The notes beneath the pieces are model-generated. The model ran no database searches, was not told the DNA's origin, and saw nothing but the letters and a program-made list of their open reading frames with translations. Shown in pieces: positions 11,732 to 22,907 of a DNA stretch of 64,000 nucleotides (position 1 is the first letter of the stretch; every line of letters starts with the position of its first letter). The DNA comes from Biscogniauxia marginata (Eukaryota > Ascomycota > Sordariomycetes > Xylariales > Xylariaceae): assembly GCA_022695795.1 (NCBI GenBank), contig MU404083.1:1-64000 (forward strand), read 5' to 3'. The position numbers and the translations under genes are program-made.

Positions 11732-13862
11732 TAATATATTATATAAGCAAGTAAATAAAACAAGCTTGTAAACAAAATTTCATAGTTATTACACTTTTAA
11801 TTATTAAAAATCATTTACGCCGCATTAAAATTAATTAATAATTACTATTATTCGAATTATTTTATTTAACTTTATACTTTAAAAACCGAATACCTTTTTT
11901 ATATTAAGTATTTAGTTTTTAAAGCGTAATTTATATTACTTAGTTTATTATATTTTCCGAGTTAAAACCCTTTAAAATTAAAATTAAAATTAAATAATAA
12001 ATAAAATTAATTATAACTCTTTAAAATTTAAATTATTAAATACTATTTTATTTATTATATAAATATTACTAGTTATATTTTCATTCGTTATATTATTAAA
12101 TATATTTTTATTTATTATATAAATACGCGTATTATAACTAAATTAATTATATATATTATATCGTCTTTATTTATTTATTACTTTTTTTCGAGGCCCCTCC
12201 TTTTTATTATTAATTATAAAATTACTTCTTTTTTTATATTAAATAATTCTTTTATTTATAACTATTTACTTTTAGTTTTACGTCGCTTATTAAAAATGTG
12301 GTTTATCTCTTAAAAACGAGTAGTTTTATTTCGTAATAAAAACACTTTATATATTAATATTAAAATAGTTTTTATAAATTAATTATAAATATTTATAATA
12401 CTTATAAAAAAAACTTTTTTAATACTTTTTAACTTTATTTATAATATAATTAAATTATAAAAATACCTCGCGAGTTATTATAAATGTTTTAACTTTTTAA
12501 AACACTTAATTTATATTAAGATTAAAAAAAGTATATATGCTTTTTATATAAAAAGTAATATAATAATAACCTTTTTTAAATTAAAAAATTTAATTTAATT
12601 ACGTAAAATTTAGTTTATATATTCGAAATAATTATTATAATAACGAAAACTTTTATAAAACTAATTAAAAAGTTTTTTTTATAATATAAGTATAATAATA
12701 ATTTATTAAACTTTATAAGTAATTATTATATATTTATTTTAAAAATTTAAAATATATAAAGTTAAAAAGTTAAAACTTATATAATAAATAATTAAATATA
12801 TAAAATATAACGATATTTTTTTATAATAATTATTTTTATAATTATTTAAAATTAAGAGACGCGTAATTCTTTTCGTCTTTTTTTTTATATATTTATAATT
12901 TAGTTATTATTTAATATCGTAATTTTGCTTTTTAATAATAATAAATTATTATAATATTACGAAGCGAAATGTTTTTTTTTAGTTAAAATAATATATAATA
13001 ATAAAAAATAACTAATAACATTTATAACTTAAATAATTATAATTTATTTTTGATTATTTTATTAAACTTATTATAATTATTTACGTCGTTTTATACTTAT
13101 TATTATTATATTAGTTTTAATAATTATTTCGATTATAAATTTTATCTCGTTAAAATTATATATATATTTTTTAAATATTATATTTTATAATTATATTACG
13201 TATTAATTTATATTATTTTTAATATGTATTTAAATTTTCGTAAAAAGCTCTTTAATTAATTATTTATTTATTTAAGCGCGTTTAAAAGGTTTTTTATCGC
13301 TATATAAAATTAAAAGCTTAATTTTATTTAACGCGCCTCGCGTCGCGGTCGCATAATAAAATACTTATTATCTTAATAACATAATAAAAACGAAAAAGAA
13401 ATAACTAATTATTTAAATTAATAATATGTTAAATAATTATAACCTTTTCGTAAAATATAAGTTTTCGGAAATTTAATATAATAATTAATCGCGTAAATGT
13501 ATTTTTAAATTGTCGTTATAATGTAATATTAAAAATATTAAAAATTTTTAATAATTAATAAAAATTAATATTTAAATAATATTATTTATAAATAATAACA
13601 CGACTAATTTGAGTTTTAAATAATATTTTCGGTTATTAAATTAAGTTAATTAATATAAAAAAATCTAAAAATTAAAAATTAAATACTTAGTATAAAAAAG
13701 GTATTTAGTTTTTAAAGTATAAAGTTAAATAAGATAATTCGAATAATAATAATTATTAATTAATTTCGATGCGGCGTAAATAATTTTTAATAGTTAAAAG
13801 TGTAATAACTATGAAATTTCGTTCGTAAACTTGTTTTATTTACTTACTTATATAGTACGTTA
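11732..13862. mobile_element. Inner nested TIR element (about 2.1 kb)
   Basis: This is the best-preserved of the three copies. About 160 bases from 11732 (block GTAAATAAAACAAG at 11751-11764 and a segment with TTTCATAGTTATTACAC just after) are repeated in reverse complement up to 13862. Most mismatches are C to T or G to A. At about 2.13 kb with long terminal repeats, its size suits a small class II DNA transposon that once carried one transposase gene, but no frame survives. It is the youngest insertion by nesting order. Confidence 0.7.
12600..13380. repeat. Internal body repeated at about 14010-14590
   Basis: Blocks in this interval recur in the same orientation about 1.2-1.4 kb downstream. 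Examples are the AATAATTATTATAATAACGAA word near 12630 and 14045, and the segment around 13080-13380 (with TTTATTTAAGCGCGTTTA) matching about 14280-14580. This is the shared internal region of the inner and middle elements and implies that both were autonomous-type copies before decay. Confidence 0.6.
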
Positions 13863-15240
13863 ATTAATTATATTTTTAAATTAAAACTCTTTAAAATTAA
13901 AATCGCTAAATACCTTTTTATTTATTATATAAATGTATATATTATATCGGTTTTATTTAATTATTATAAATATTTTAATTTCTTAAAATATATAATTTAT
14001 ATTAAAAAAATTTTAATTATATAAAACTTAATTTATATATTTAAAATAATTATTATAATAACGAATATTTTTATATAATTAATTAAAAAAATTTATAACG
14101 TAATAATAATAACATTTTATTATATTTTTAAGATATTAAAATATAATAATATTAAGTTTTTTATATTATTTTTCGAATTTTATAAAATAATAACTTTTAT
14201 AATTCTTTAAAATTAATAAATATTAAAATACTTTATAAATTATAACTTATTTTTAATTTTCTTATTAAATTTATTAAAACTATTTATATCGTTTCATATT
14301 TATTATTATTATATTAACTTAAAAATTATTTCGAATATAAACTTTATTTTGTTAAAATTATATATATCTTTTTTTAATTTTATAATTTTATAATTGTTTT
14401 ATATATTAATTTAAATTATTTTCGATATATATTTAAGTTTTTATATAAAGCTTTTTTGATTATTTATTTATTTATTTAAACGCGTTTATAATAATTTTTA
14501 TCATTATACGAAATTAATAATTTAACTTTTTTTAATTTACTTTGCGTTACGTTTATATAATAAAATATTTATTATTACGATAATATAATTTAATTAAAAA
14601 AGAAATAATAATTTATTTAAATTAATAATATTATACGAGAAATATCGTAAAATATCGTTAATTTATAATAATTTATTTTTAAATAATATTATTAAGCTTT
14701 TTTTTTAAAAAAACATATAAATATAATTTTACGCGTTTTAATAACAATAATAAATATATTATTTATAAATTAATTAACTTAAATTATACGTTAAAAAAAT
14801 AAATACTTCATATTGAAAAAGTATTTAATTTTTAAAATATAAAACTAAAAAAAGTAATTCGAATAATAATATTAATTAATTAATTTTAATATTATATAAA
14901 TGTTTTTTTAATAATTAAAACTATAAAAATTATAAAAACTAATTTATTTACTTATAAACACGTTATATTATATAATAAATAAAAATATATTTAATATTTT
15001 AAATTTTAAAAAGTTTTAATTAATTTTATTTATTATTTATTATTAATTTTTTATTTTAATTTTAAAAAGGTTTAACTTGAAAAATATAATTAATTAATTA
15101 ATATTAAGTATATTTTAAAAAACTAAATATATAGATTTTAATAATTATTATTATTTATTAATTTTTAATGGTTAAAACTATGATAATTACGAAAATTAGC
15201 TTACTCGCTTGTGTGGCCTACTCGCTTATAAACGACGTTA

Positions 15241-16433
15241 TTTATTTATAATCACGAAACTAAGAGCGCGATACCGTCTACTTTAGAACAACGATCGTCA
15301 TGAGTAGGTAAAGGTGTAACCTTAGTTCAGACACCGAAACCAACAGAGCTTTACTGGTTGGCGAAGAGTCCACGCAACGCGATCGAGCAGCATAATGAAG
15401 TCGCAATGCCGTACCTGTCTTTCGATCTCATCAGAAACATCCTACACAAGTCTCTAAGGGTCCTTAGATAGGCGGGAGCGATCAATGCTAGTAGTTTAAT
15501 CTGCTCTAAGCCCCCTAAGTCCGCCTTCACGACCATCAGGCTTCGCAACATCGCCCTGTCATGACTGACCAGGTCTACTACACGTCTCCCTTCCAATCTA
15601 TATATTTTATAAAGTCAGCAACTAATAGTCACCATCGTGGTAACTCCCGCCTTACTTGATATTGTATGTCTTGGGCTAGATAGCTCACTGCCAGGCAATA
15701 GAAGACCCATGAGACACACGCGGCCAGCTATGAAGGCTTTGCAAGCCGATAACTATCGTTCGGAGTCAATAACCCAGACTGATGGCGATGGCAAAGTGCC
15801 TTTTGCTGAGTTAGCCTAGTATGCTAGGTAATCTTTTCTAGAGACTAGCTGGCCGCAGCTGTCAAGGGCGACAATCTAAGCGCTTCGCAATCTCTTCGAG
15901 GCATGGAGCAGACCGCATGAAGCGACACGTGCCGCGTATTATTGCCCTTCGGTGCCTGGAAAGATGTTGGAATGGATTTGCACAGAAAACCTCGGGCCAA
16001 GAGCTAAACCCTCGGCAACCAAGCAGGGCGTCTGAGACATCTTAATTCGCTGGGGCCAACTTAATTCCAGTCCTGGTGAATTTTTTTGTCTCGAAGGGCT
16101 ATACTTCACTGTAAATTTAATCTTAATAGCATTTCCCTACCTTGAAAGACGATCGGATCGACACAATAATAACCCTATGATTGTTTCACGACAGCTGGAT
16201 ATCTAATATTGAAGAATTCTTGGATATTGACTAGGGAAGCAAATTTCTATAAATCATGGCCAACGGGTCCTCAGAAATAGGAATAACCCAGCAGCAGACA
16301 GCAGGCAATCAGAAGAGACAGCAGCCAGAGAGAAGAAGAAGAAGAAGAAGAAGAAGCAAGAGAGGCCAGAAAAGCTGTTCAGACGACAGTTGGAAACCCT
16401 CTTTCGAGTTGTGCCGTCGCCTCAAACCTCAAG
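15241..16433. other. Spacer and leader upstream of the Cys-repeat gene
   Basis: Base composition returns to normal at about 15240. Short frames on both strands show no recognised domain. From 16248 on, the sequence looks like promoter and 5' leader: TATAAAT at 16248-16254, an ATG at 16256 opening a 62-codon frame that overlaps the main start, and an AGA-repeat tract around 16331-16352. Confidence 0.55.
16248..16254 (+). promoter_or_regulatory. Possible TATA box of the Cys-repeat gene
   Basis: TATAAAT about 186 bases before the ATG at 16434. If used, transcription would start near 16280 and skip the upstream ATG at 16256. Confidence 0.35.
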
Positions 16434-18344
16434 ATGTTGAGTAAAATCGTGCTCGCGGGTCTCCTACCCGCTATCATGGCTACGCCTATCGTGTAAGTTT
16501 CGTGGACCTTCCTTTGAGCAACAAATCAACTAACAAGCGTAAGTCCACGAAGCGAGGCTACTGCGGCCGCGAAGAATATGCCTGAAAATGTTTCATCAAT
16601 GAAGAATGCCATGCATCACAATCCGGCTGATGTTACAAGCCATACCGCCTCGGGGATTACAACTACCAGGCCTATCGATTCCCGCGATGATGTTGGTGAT
16701 TTTAACGCAGGGGATGTGTACAACTGGGATGTCGACAATGACTGCGGGTGCGGGCAGACTTGTAAAGGAGAGGACGGCGTCGCCGCCATCATAATCTGCA
16801 TCAAAGACTGCCTTCACAAATGCCCCAGTGGAAGTGGCAAACGGGATGTCACGCTTGAAAAGAAGGACACCCTCGAGGACAAGCGCCAGCTTCGGCCGCT
16901 CCAATCCGGCCCTACCCTCGGCTCTGATGCTACCTCATATGAAGGTTGCATGTCGAAGTGCGGCTCGGACTGCCAGACAATCGACCTCCCTGGACAGAAG
17001 CTCTCGCAATGCGACAACTCGTGTGAGGACCAATGCGCAGCATTCGCACACGTCGATTCGGGTATTCTTTCCAAGAAGCAGCTCGGCGGCCCTCTGGGTG
17101 GCGACGATGACAACGACCGCGACGACCGCGACGACGACCGTGACGATGACCGCGACGATGACCACGACGACGACAACCGTAGACCTGGTCCCGCACCCCT
17201 TCAGTCAGGCCGCACTCTTGGCTACGGTGCTACCTCGTATGAAGGGTGCATGTCCAGGTGCCGTTCCGACTGCCAGAGCATCGAACTCCCCGGGCAAAAG
17301 ATCTCTCAGTGTGATGACTCGTGTGAGCACCAATGCGCACAGTTTGCCCAGTTTGGGGCCGGTATCCTCCCCACTCGAGAAGCCGTGAAGACCACGCGAC
17401 AACTCGACGGCCTCTTGGGCGGCTTGGGTGGCGATGACAACGACAATCGCAGCCCTGGTGCTGCACCCCTCCAGTCTGGTCCCACGCTTGGCTTTGACGC
17501 CACGACTTACGAGGGCTGCATGTCAAAGTGTCGCTCCGACTGCCAGAGTATCAGTCTCCCCGGGCAGGAGATCTCGCAATGCCGGGACAACGAGTGCGAA
17601 ATGTCCTGCGCCCGTTTCGCGCACGCCAGCACGGGGATCCTCCCTAGGGACCCAGTCGTAGAGCCCACCGTCAAGAACAAGCGACCGCAGGGCGGCCCGA
17701 ATCTTGGTTACGGCGCAACGTCTTTCGAAGGATGCATGTCCGCGTGCCGCTCCGACTGCACGGTCATCGACCTTCCCGCCCATCACGTAGAGCATTGCAA
17801 GGACGACTGCGAAGCGTCGTGCGCCCAATTCGCACATATCGACGCGGGTATCATCTATACAAGGGAGGAGGAAGAAATGCAAATGGAGGCCACCACCGAA
17901 GAATCTAGCGCCCCAAGCATCGAGGAGAAGCGACAATTTGCGCCGCCCAAGTCCGGCCCCATCCACGGCCCCAGCGCCACCAGCTACGAGCACTGCATGT
18001 CGGAGTGCCGCTCCGACTGCACGACCATCGACCTGCCCGCCCACCACGTATCGCACTGCGACGACGCCTGCGGGGCGTCGTGCGCCGGCCTGCGGAGCTT
18101 CGGCTCGGGCATCCCGCCCCGGGCTGACAGCAACAACAACGACCAAGCCGCAGAGCAGCGAAAGCGTCAGCTCTACGGCGTCTTCCCTGAGGAGAAAGGG
18201 AACGGCCTCCAGAACGGCCCGACCATCGCCACCGGCGCCGTCACGTACCAGTCCTGCATGGGCCAGTGCGCCGGCGGGTACGGCTACTGCAACGGGTTAT
18301 GTCAGCAGATCGCGATCGCCGGGTCGGAGATCATCGGCGGGTAG
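16434..18344 (+). CDS. Secreted six-cysteine repeat protein with Kex2-type sites
   Basis: Two exons, 16434-16492 and 16538-18344, over a 45-base intron with GTAAGT donor, CTAAC branch and AAG acceptor; 621 residues. Exon 1 encodes a classical signal peptide (about residues 1-17). A cysteine-rich segment follows (residues ~88-115, seven Cys). Five full modules start near residues 141, 241, 331, 403 and 490. Each reads about S-G-P-x-L-G...A-T-S-Y-E-G-C-M-S and has six cysteines spaced x3, x3, x12, x3-4, x3. A sixth, degenerate four-Cys module ends the protein (577-621). Dibasic sites separate several modules: KR near 121-122 and 135-136, KK near 199-200, RR near 234-235, KR near 401-402 and 484-485, and KRKR-like near 561-563. 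Several of these are followed by Gln. An Asp/Arg repeat lies between modules 1 and 2. This fits a secretory precursor cut by kexin into repeated disulfide-rich peptides. It could instead be an uncleaved modular wall protein. The family is not recognised. Confidence 0.85.
16899..18341 (+). repeat. Tandem protein-module repeat (five full, one partial)
   Basis: Coding repeats begin near 16899, 17199, 17469, 17685, 17946 and 18207. Module cores are about 55 codons. Linkers vary from about 15 to 45 codons, so divergence is concentrated in the linkers. Modules 1-3 share the core LPGQ and modules 4-5 share LPAHH, suggesting two rounds of duplication. Confidence 0.85.
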
Positions 18345-20906
18345 AGAGTTTCGAAAAAAAAAAAATTTTTAAACACCCTTTTAAAGAGAAGTTGTGGTAG
18401 TTTGCGGTTTTTTTTCTTTCAATAGGTGGCGTCCTCATTGTGTATGAGTAGGTTATACTTCAAGGACTGGTGATGGGGTTAGTCCGCTGAGAGAAATTTT
18501 TTTTTTTTGTTTACCGCTGGTCACGTCCTTCCGTGATGAATGATGATTATGAGAGGGAAAACACAAAAAAAATACCTTTCGTTTCTATTTTATTATTGGT
18601 TTTTGGTTGCCAAGGGAAATACGGTTTCGATTTCGGGTTACGAGGCATGTTTACTATGCAAGGGGTTATGATGCGTGTAATAAAAGGCTTCCATTGTCAT
18701 GTTTTTTCTTCTTCTTTTACTTGGATGGGTTTTGTTTGGTTTTATTTTGGTGATTGTTAGTTATTGGTGAATTATTACAATCAAAGCATCATTCTTCAGC
18801 AGCAGTAGTAATTCAAGGTTAATGCTGGTTGTCTCAAGCACAATGTCTTCCTGATCCCCTTCTGTCTCCTTAGCTGCTGTCCTTTCATGGGGGTTCTGCC
18901 ACCCAGTGCAAGCCTTACATCATGCTTCTAGTTTTCAAGAAGGAAAACGGCGAAGGGGACCTACCAACCATTCTTTGGGTATGAGGTAGCCCAACAAAGG
19001 ACGACCTGTTGTTGCAGGCCTCTAGTGATCGGTCCAGGGAATCTTCCAGAGTCTCTCACGAGCGAGATCTTGGGGAAGGCGTTGCAATATCAATATTCCC
19101 GGGGCTCTCGTCCATCAGTGGAGAGTTGCTCATGAATAGAATACCCGATATGGTTTCCACTACTTGCTTTCAATGGAGAGGCGGTAGTCTAGGTACTGGC
19201 GAGACGAGAAGTTGGAGACGATCAGGGATTAAGATCGACGAAGTGCGGCAGGCAGTGCAAAGGGAGTTTCAATCTTATGAAAATCAGCGATCATATCATA
19301 ACGAGGCACAGGCAGAAATGATTGGCTTCAACCTAGTAGACAGGGAGATTCTAGGGGGATCATGTTTGATATTCTGATGTGGACTAACCATCGATCAGAT
19401 TTTCTCACATAGAGATTTTCTTTTTCTTTTTCTTAGTTGTTATCCATGCATTTCATAGTTGTTCTTCTCTCGCCTTGTAAGGCCTGATGAATTACAAACA
19501 ACCTGCGATCTCCCCAACCCGTGTAGGTTAGTTATTGATACCCTTTGTCAAACCAGCGGATAATGTTCTTCGGAAGGATATCAACCGTAATATGAGGGGA
19601 GGTACGTGTAGTCTGGAGGAGTCGCACAAGAGACTTCCCTATGTGAATTCGAGACACACGAAGAGTGCCAAGCCCGAAACGCTGTGGATTCGCCCGAGCT
19701 GCCAAGGTAGATTTACTACGGGCAAGACTGGATCTTCTTCAGGGGTAAACCCAGTGCATCGCGCAGATCGGTTGGCTGACATAAGTTCAGCTCCCCCGCG
19801 TTGTTAAGGGTTTTAAGGGGTTTCGGGACCCAACTTTCGCGACGTCTTCTGTGCCAAGCACAGGCCCGTCTTCGACCCTCACTGCGGTCCAGACTTGCAT
19901 ACCTACTACACATCAGGTTTTTTCTCTTCGCTTCTACTAACCCATGTCATTGAGATCTCTTGTCTTCTACCTAGATGTGTGTAATCGCTGAAACGATCGG
20001 GTGCACCGTAAACTATGGGCCTGGGCGAAACAACCTAATATATACACTATCCCGTCTCTTTGAGATCAAGCCTCCTCATCCTTGTTAATATAATTGCAAC
20101 TAGTTGCTATCAGGACTGTTAGAGGGTATTTCGGGGAAAAGTATTTCCAAATATTTGCGTGGTAGGTAACGCGTATAGCTCAAAGAGCACAGCTACCGTG
20201 TACTAGGTATACTACATGTAGATATGCACAGGCAGGACTAAGAGATTCCTCATGTTATGATCCGCGCTTCTTCTATCGTCGATCATATCCAGCTAATCCT
20301 CTTCTGTGGTTCCAAGCTGCGTATCAACCCCCCATGCTGACCCGTGTTTTGCGTCCTTGTTCTAACGTCGATCATGCCAAGACTTGGAACTAATCCACTG
20401 TTCACGACAGCTTCTTCTGGCCAACAATTATCGCGGACTTGTAGGCGGAAACACTCGTCGTTGCTACTGCTTGTTCTCCTATGATTGACGGGAGAGCCGC
20501 CCACAAGTTCCCGGAAGCATGGTCCTATCACATATTGGAAGAGCCATGGGTCTATACTCCCCCTCTGGCTTGCCAGCGCAAGGTCAAAGATCAAAGATGT
20601 AGGTATAGCACTGTTGTGATCTACCAGTCTCTCCCTTCCTTCATCTCTCGTACACTTTCCAGTCATCTTGACCGATCTACTTCCCAGATCTCATTCCATC
20701 GGAATATCTTCAAAGCTTCCTACTATCAAAGTAGATGGGTAGCATCACAAGGTGATTAGCTAGTTACCAAGACAGCCGCACTTTGTCTCGTTCATCTACT
20801 ACCTACACAAGACCCCAATGACCTCCTGACGAGAAACTTGCTCAATCTATCTCATACTTGGCATCAGCCCACTTCCACCCTTCAAGGTGACCACCACTCC
20901 ACCACC
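18345..20906. other. Spacer and leader before the permease gene
   Basis: No gene supported. A 122-codon frame at 19009-19377 starts only at a TTG and matches nothing I know. Bases 20830-20906 look like the permease leader: C/A-rich, ending in the strong context CCACCATGG. Confidence 0.55.
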
Positions 20907-22907
20907 ATGGTGCCACCGCCGCTCAACTTCAGCAGCTTAGTTTCACCAAGAAAGCTCTCGCCATATGCCTTCGGTGAGGCCCTCACCACTGCTCCCTCGC
21001 CGTTTCGTCACAATTTTGAACTCAGCTGCCGCTCTCCTCTCACGCCATGCAGGCGTTCTGTCGACGTGCAACAGGTGAAGAGAGGAGGGGCGACAACCCT
21101 GAAGCACCCCACGAGTGCTTCGTATCTGAGTACATTCAGGCATGCCTCTTCGCCAGGTGTCAATTCAGATTCGGAAACTACGTATGACGGAGAATACTCT
21201 ATCAACGGAGACGGTGCGTCGAGCTTGACGGCCTTCTCACCGTCAGGCCAGCACCCATGGATATTGTCACCCGGTACCCCGGGGCTTCTACTCGGCAAGC
21301 CCCGAGACGAGGAAGGGAAACTAGGCGTGATATCGGCTATCAACATCATCGTCGGAAAGACGTTGGGGGTCGGCGCGTACACCATACCCTCTGCCGTATT
21401 TGCCGGTGTGGGATCCGTCGGCATGTCCCTGACGCTATGGGTCATCGGCAGCGTGGTGTCCTTCTGCGGCTTGGCGGTGTATCTCGACCTGGGCACGGCA
21501 ATCCCGAAAAGCGGCGGCGAACGGGTCTACCTCGAACGCATATTCCGCAAGCCGTACATGCTAGCGACGTGTATGTTCATGTCGTATGTCGTCTTGCTAG
21601 GGTTCTCAGCGCCGAACGCCATCGTTCTAGGCGAGTACGCTCTATATGCTCTGGATATCACTACGAACCGATGGGCCGTCCGTGGGATCGCGGTGTTTGC
21701 GGTCTCGGTATTATGCTACATCCACGCGCGACATCCAAAAATGGGCCTACAGCTAATAAACATCTTGGGAATGGGAAAACTTCTCATCCTCGCCGTCGTG
21801 GTCCTCTCCGGGGTCGCGGGTGGCTTAGCCGGGTTGGGAGCAGCGCCTATGAACCTAACTTTGAACGCCCGGCGGCCGGATCCGGCTTTTACCAACACAA
21901 GGTTCCTAAGCACCGCGCAGCGAAACTTCACCGACATCTGGGAAGGCACGTCGATGCAGCCGTATAACTACGCGACAGCGCTGCTGAAGGTCATCTACTG
22001 CTTCCGCGGCTACAGCACGGCGAATCAAGTCCTCTCGGAGGTGAAGAACCCGGTCCGCACGCTCAGGATCGCCGCTCCGGTGGCTCTCGGCATCATCTCT
22101 CTGGCGTATATAGCCGTCAATGTCGCCTTCTTCCTCGTGGTGGACAAGGAGAACTTCAAGTCGTCCGGTGTCATCGTGGCAGGCATCTTCTTCCGCAATC
22201 TATTCGGGGAGACGGTCGGGGCCCACGTCCTACCGTTCTTCGTCATAATCTCCGCGGCCGGCAACATCGCCGCCACCTCCTTCGCACAGGCCCGCGTCAA
22301 CGAGGAGCTGGCCAGGGACGGACTGCTGCCCTGGAGTAGCTTCTGGTCCACGAGGGAGAAGCCCGGAAGCCCGCCCCCGCCGCCTAAGAGCGCCGGCATC
22401 AGCACATCCATCATATCCGCGCCCAGGAAGCCGGCGACGACGCCGACGCCGAAGCGCGGCCTCCTCCTCCACTGGCTCGTCACCGTCGCCGTCATCGTCC
22501 TCCCGCCCACGGACCGCATCTACAACTTCCTCGTCAACATCGGCGGGTACCCCGTCAGCGTCGTGTCGGTGGCCATCGGCGCGGGCCTGCTGCACCTGCA
22601 CCTAGGACAACGGTGGCGGTCGCCGTTCCCGGCGCGCCGCGCTGCGGTGCTCGTCTTCCTCGTCTTCAACGGCCTGCTGCTCGTCCTGCCCTGGATACCC
22701 CCCACGGACGGCGCCCGCGTCAGCGAGTCCGGGTTTCCCTACTACGCGTACCCGGCCACGGCGCTCGCGGTGCTGGCGAGCGGCGCGGTGTACTGGTGCT
22801 GGTGGAGGGTCGGGAAGGATGGGAGGCCTGCTGGGGACAGGGTCTGGGGGCGTGGCGACGGCGGTGGGGTTGGCGGGGAGGAGGTTAGTTGGTTGATGGG
22901 GGGGTAA
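20907..22907 (+). CDS. Amino-acid permease, APC superfamily (Mup1/LAT-like)
   Basis: Predicted 666-residue integral membrane transporter. The frame is open further upstream but only from a TTG at 20838. The ATG at 20907 has an ideal CCACCATGG context and is chosen. About 130 N-terminal residues are Ser/Pro-rich and cytosolic. The transport core starts with a glycine-rich first helix (INIIVGKTLGVGAYTIPSA) as in APC family members, followed by about eleven further hydrophobic helices and a conserved FRGYSTANQVLSEVKNP motif near the sixth helix. This arrangement resembles fungal Mup1-type methionine permeases and animal L-type transporters. Substrate cannot be fixed from sequence; a neutral amino acid such as methionine is plausible. 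A long Pro/Lys loop lies at about residues 480-520. Likely at the plasma membrane. No intron. Confidence 0.88.
   Translation: MVPPPLNFSSLVSPRKLSPYAFGEALTTAPSPFRHNFELSCRSPLTPCRRSVDVQQVKRGGATTLKHPTSASYLSTFRHASSPGVNSDSETTYDGEYSINGDGASSLTAFSPSGQHPWILSPGTPGLLLGKPRDEEGKLGVISAINIIVGKTLGVGAYTIPSAVFAGVGSVGMSLTLWVIGSVVSFCGLAVYLDLGTAIPKSGGERVYLERIFRKPYMLATCMFMSYVVLLGFSAPNAIVLGEYALYALDITTNRWAVRGIAVFAVSVLCYIHARHPKMGLQLINILGMGKLLILAVVVLSGVAGGLAGLGAAPMNLTLNARRPDPAFTNTRFLSTAQRNFTDIWEGTSMQPYNYATALLKVIYCFRGYSTANQVLSEVKNPVRTLRIAAPVALGIISLAYIAVNVAFFLVVDKENFKSSGVIVAGIFFRNLFGETVGAHVLPFFVIISAAGNIAATSFAQARVNEELARDGLLPWSSFWSTREKPGSPPPPPKSAGISTSIISAPRKPATTPTPKRGLLLHWLVTVAVIVLPPTDRIYNFLVNIGGYPVSVVSVAIGAGLLHLHLGQRWRSPFPARRAAVLVFLVFNGLLLVLPWIPPTDGARVSESGFPYYAYPATALAVLASGAVYWCWWRVGKDGRPAGDRVWGRGDGGGVGGEEVSWLMGG

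Larger units (their letters stand above)
11544..14965. mobile_element. Middle nested TIR element, same family
   Basis: The left end (about 11544-11720) is the reverse complement of about 14800-14965 over roughly 165 bases, including the shared block TTTATAAGTAAATAA at 11551. It sits inside the outer element. Its right terminus (reverse-complemented TAACGTGTTTATAAG) shares the TAACGT...TATAAG end motif with the outer and inner copies. The body from 13863 to about 14800 is a direct repeat of the body of the inner copy, as expected if one family member inserted into another. The left boundary is approximate because C/G positions have mutated to A/T. Confidence 0.65.
11459..15240. mobile_element. 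Outer decayed TIR transposon (RIP-like AT island)
   Basis: The two ends are inverted repeats. The first ~80 bases from 11459 (starting TAACGTCGTTTATAA) match the reverse complement of the last ~80 bases ending at 15240, with about ten differences, mostly C/T or G/A. The whole interval has extremely low G+C and is saturated with stop codons, which is the usual appearance of RIP in ascomycetes. The outer element is interrupted by a second and a third element. The termini begin with TA, compatible with a TA target as in Tc1/mariner-like elements, but the flanks are too AT-rich to prove a duplication. No transposase can be read. Confidence 0.75.

Noticed and set aside
16814..18146. Long minus-strand frames (120 and 207 codons) opposite the Cys-repeat gene
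   Set aside because: They arise from codon bias and repeats of the real plus-strand gene and contain only Ser/Arg or Ala/Val/Gly low complexity.
16899..18341. Regular repeats that could suggest a CRISPR-like array
   Set aside because: The repeats are protein-coding modules of about 165 bases in a spliced eukaryotic gene, not short repeats with unique spacers.
19009..19377. 122-codon plus-strand frame
   Set aside because: Starts at TTG, has no recognisable motif and no supporting neighbouring exons.
20838..20906. N-terminal extension of the permease from 20838
   Set aside because: It would start at TTG. The ATG at 20907 has a far better context, and the extension is not hydrophobic or conserved-looking.
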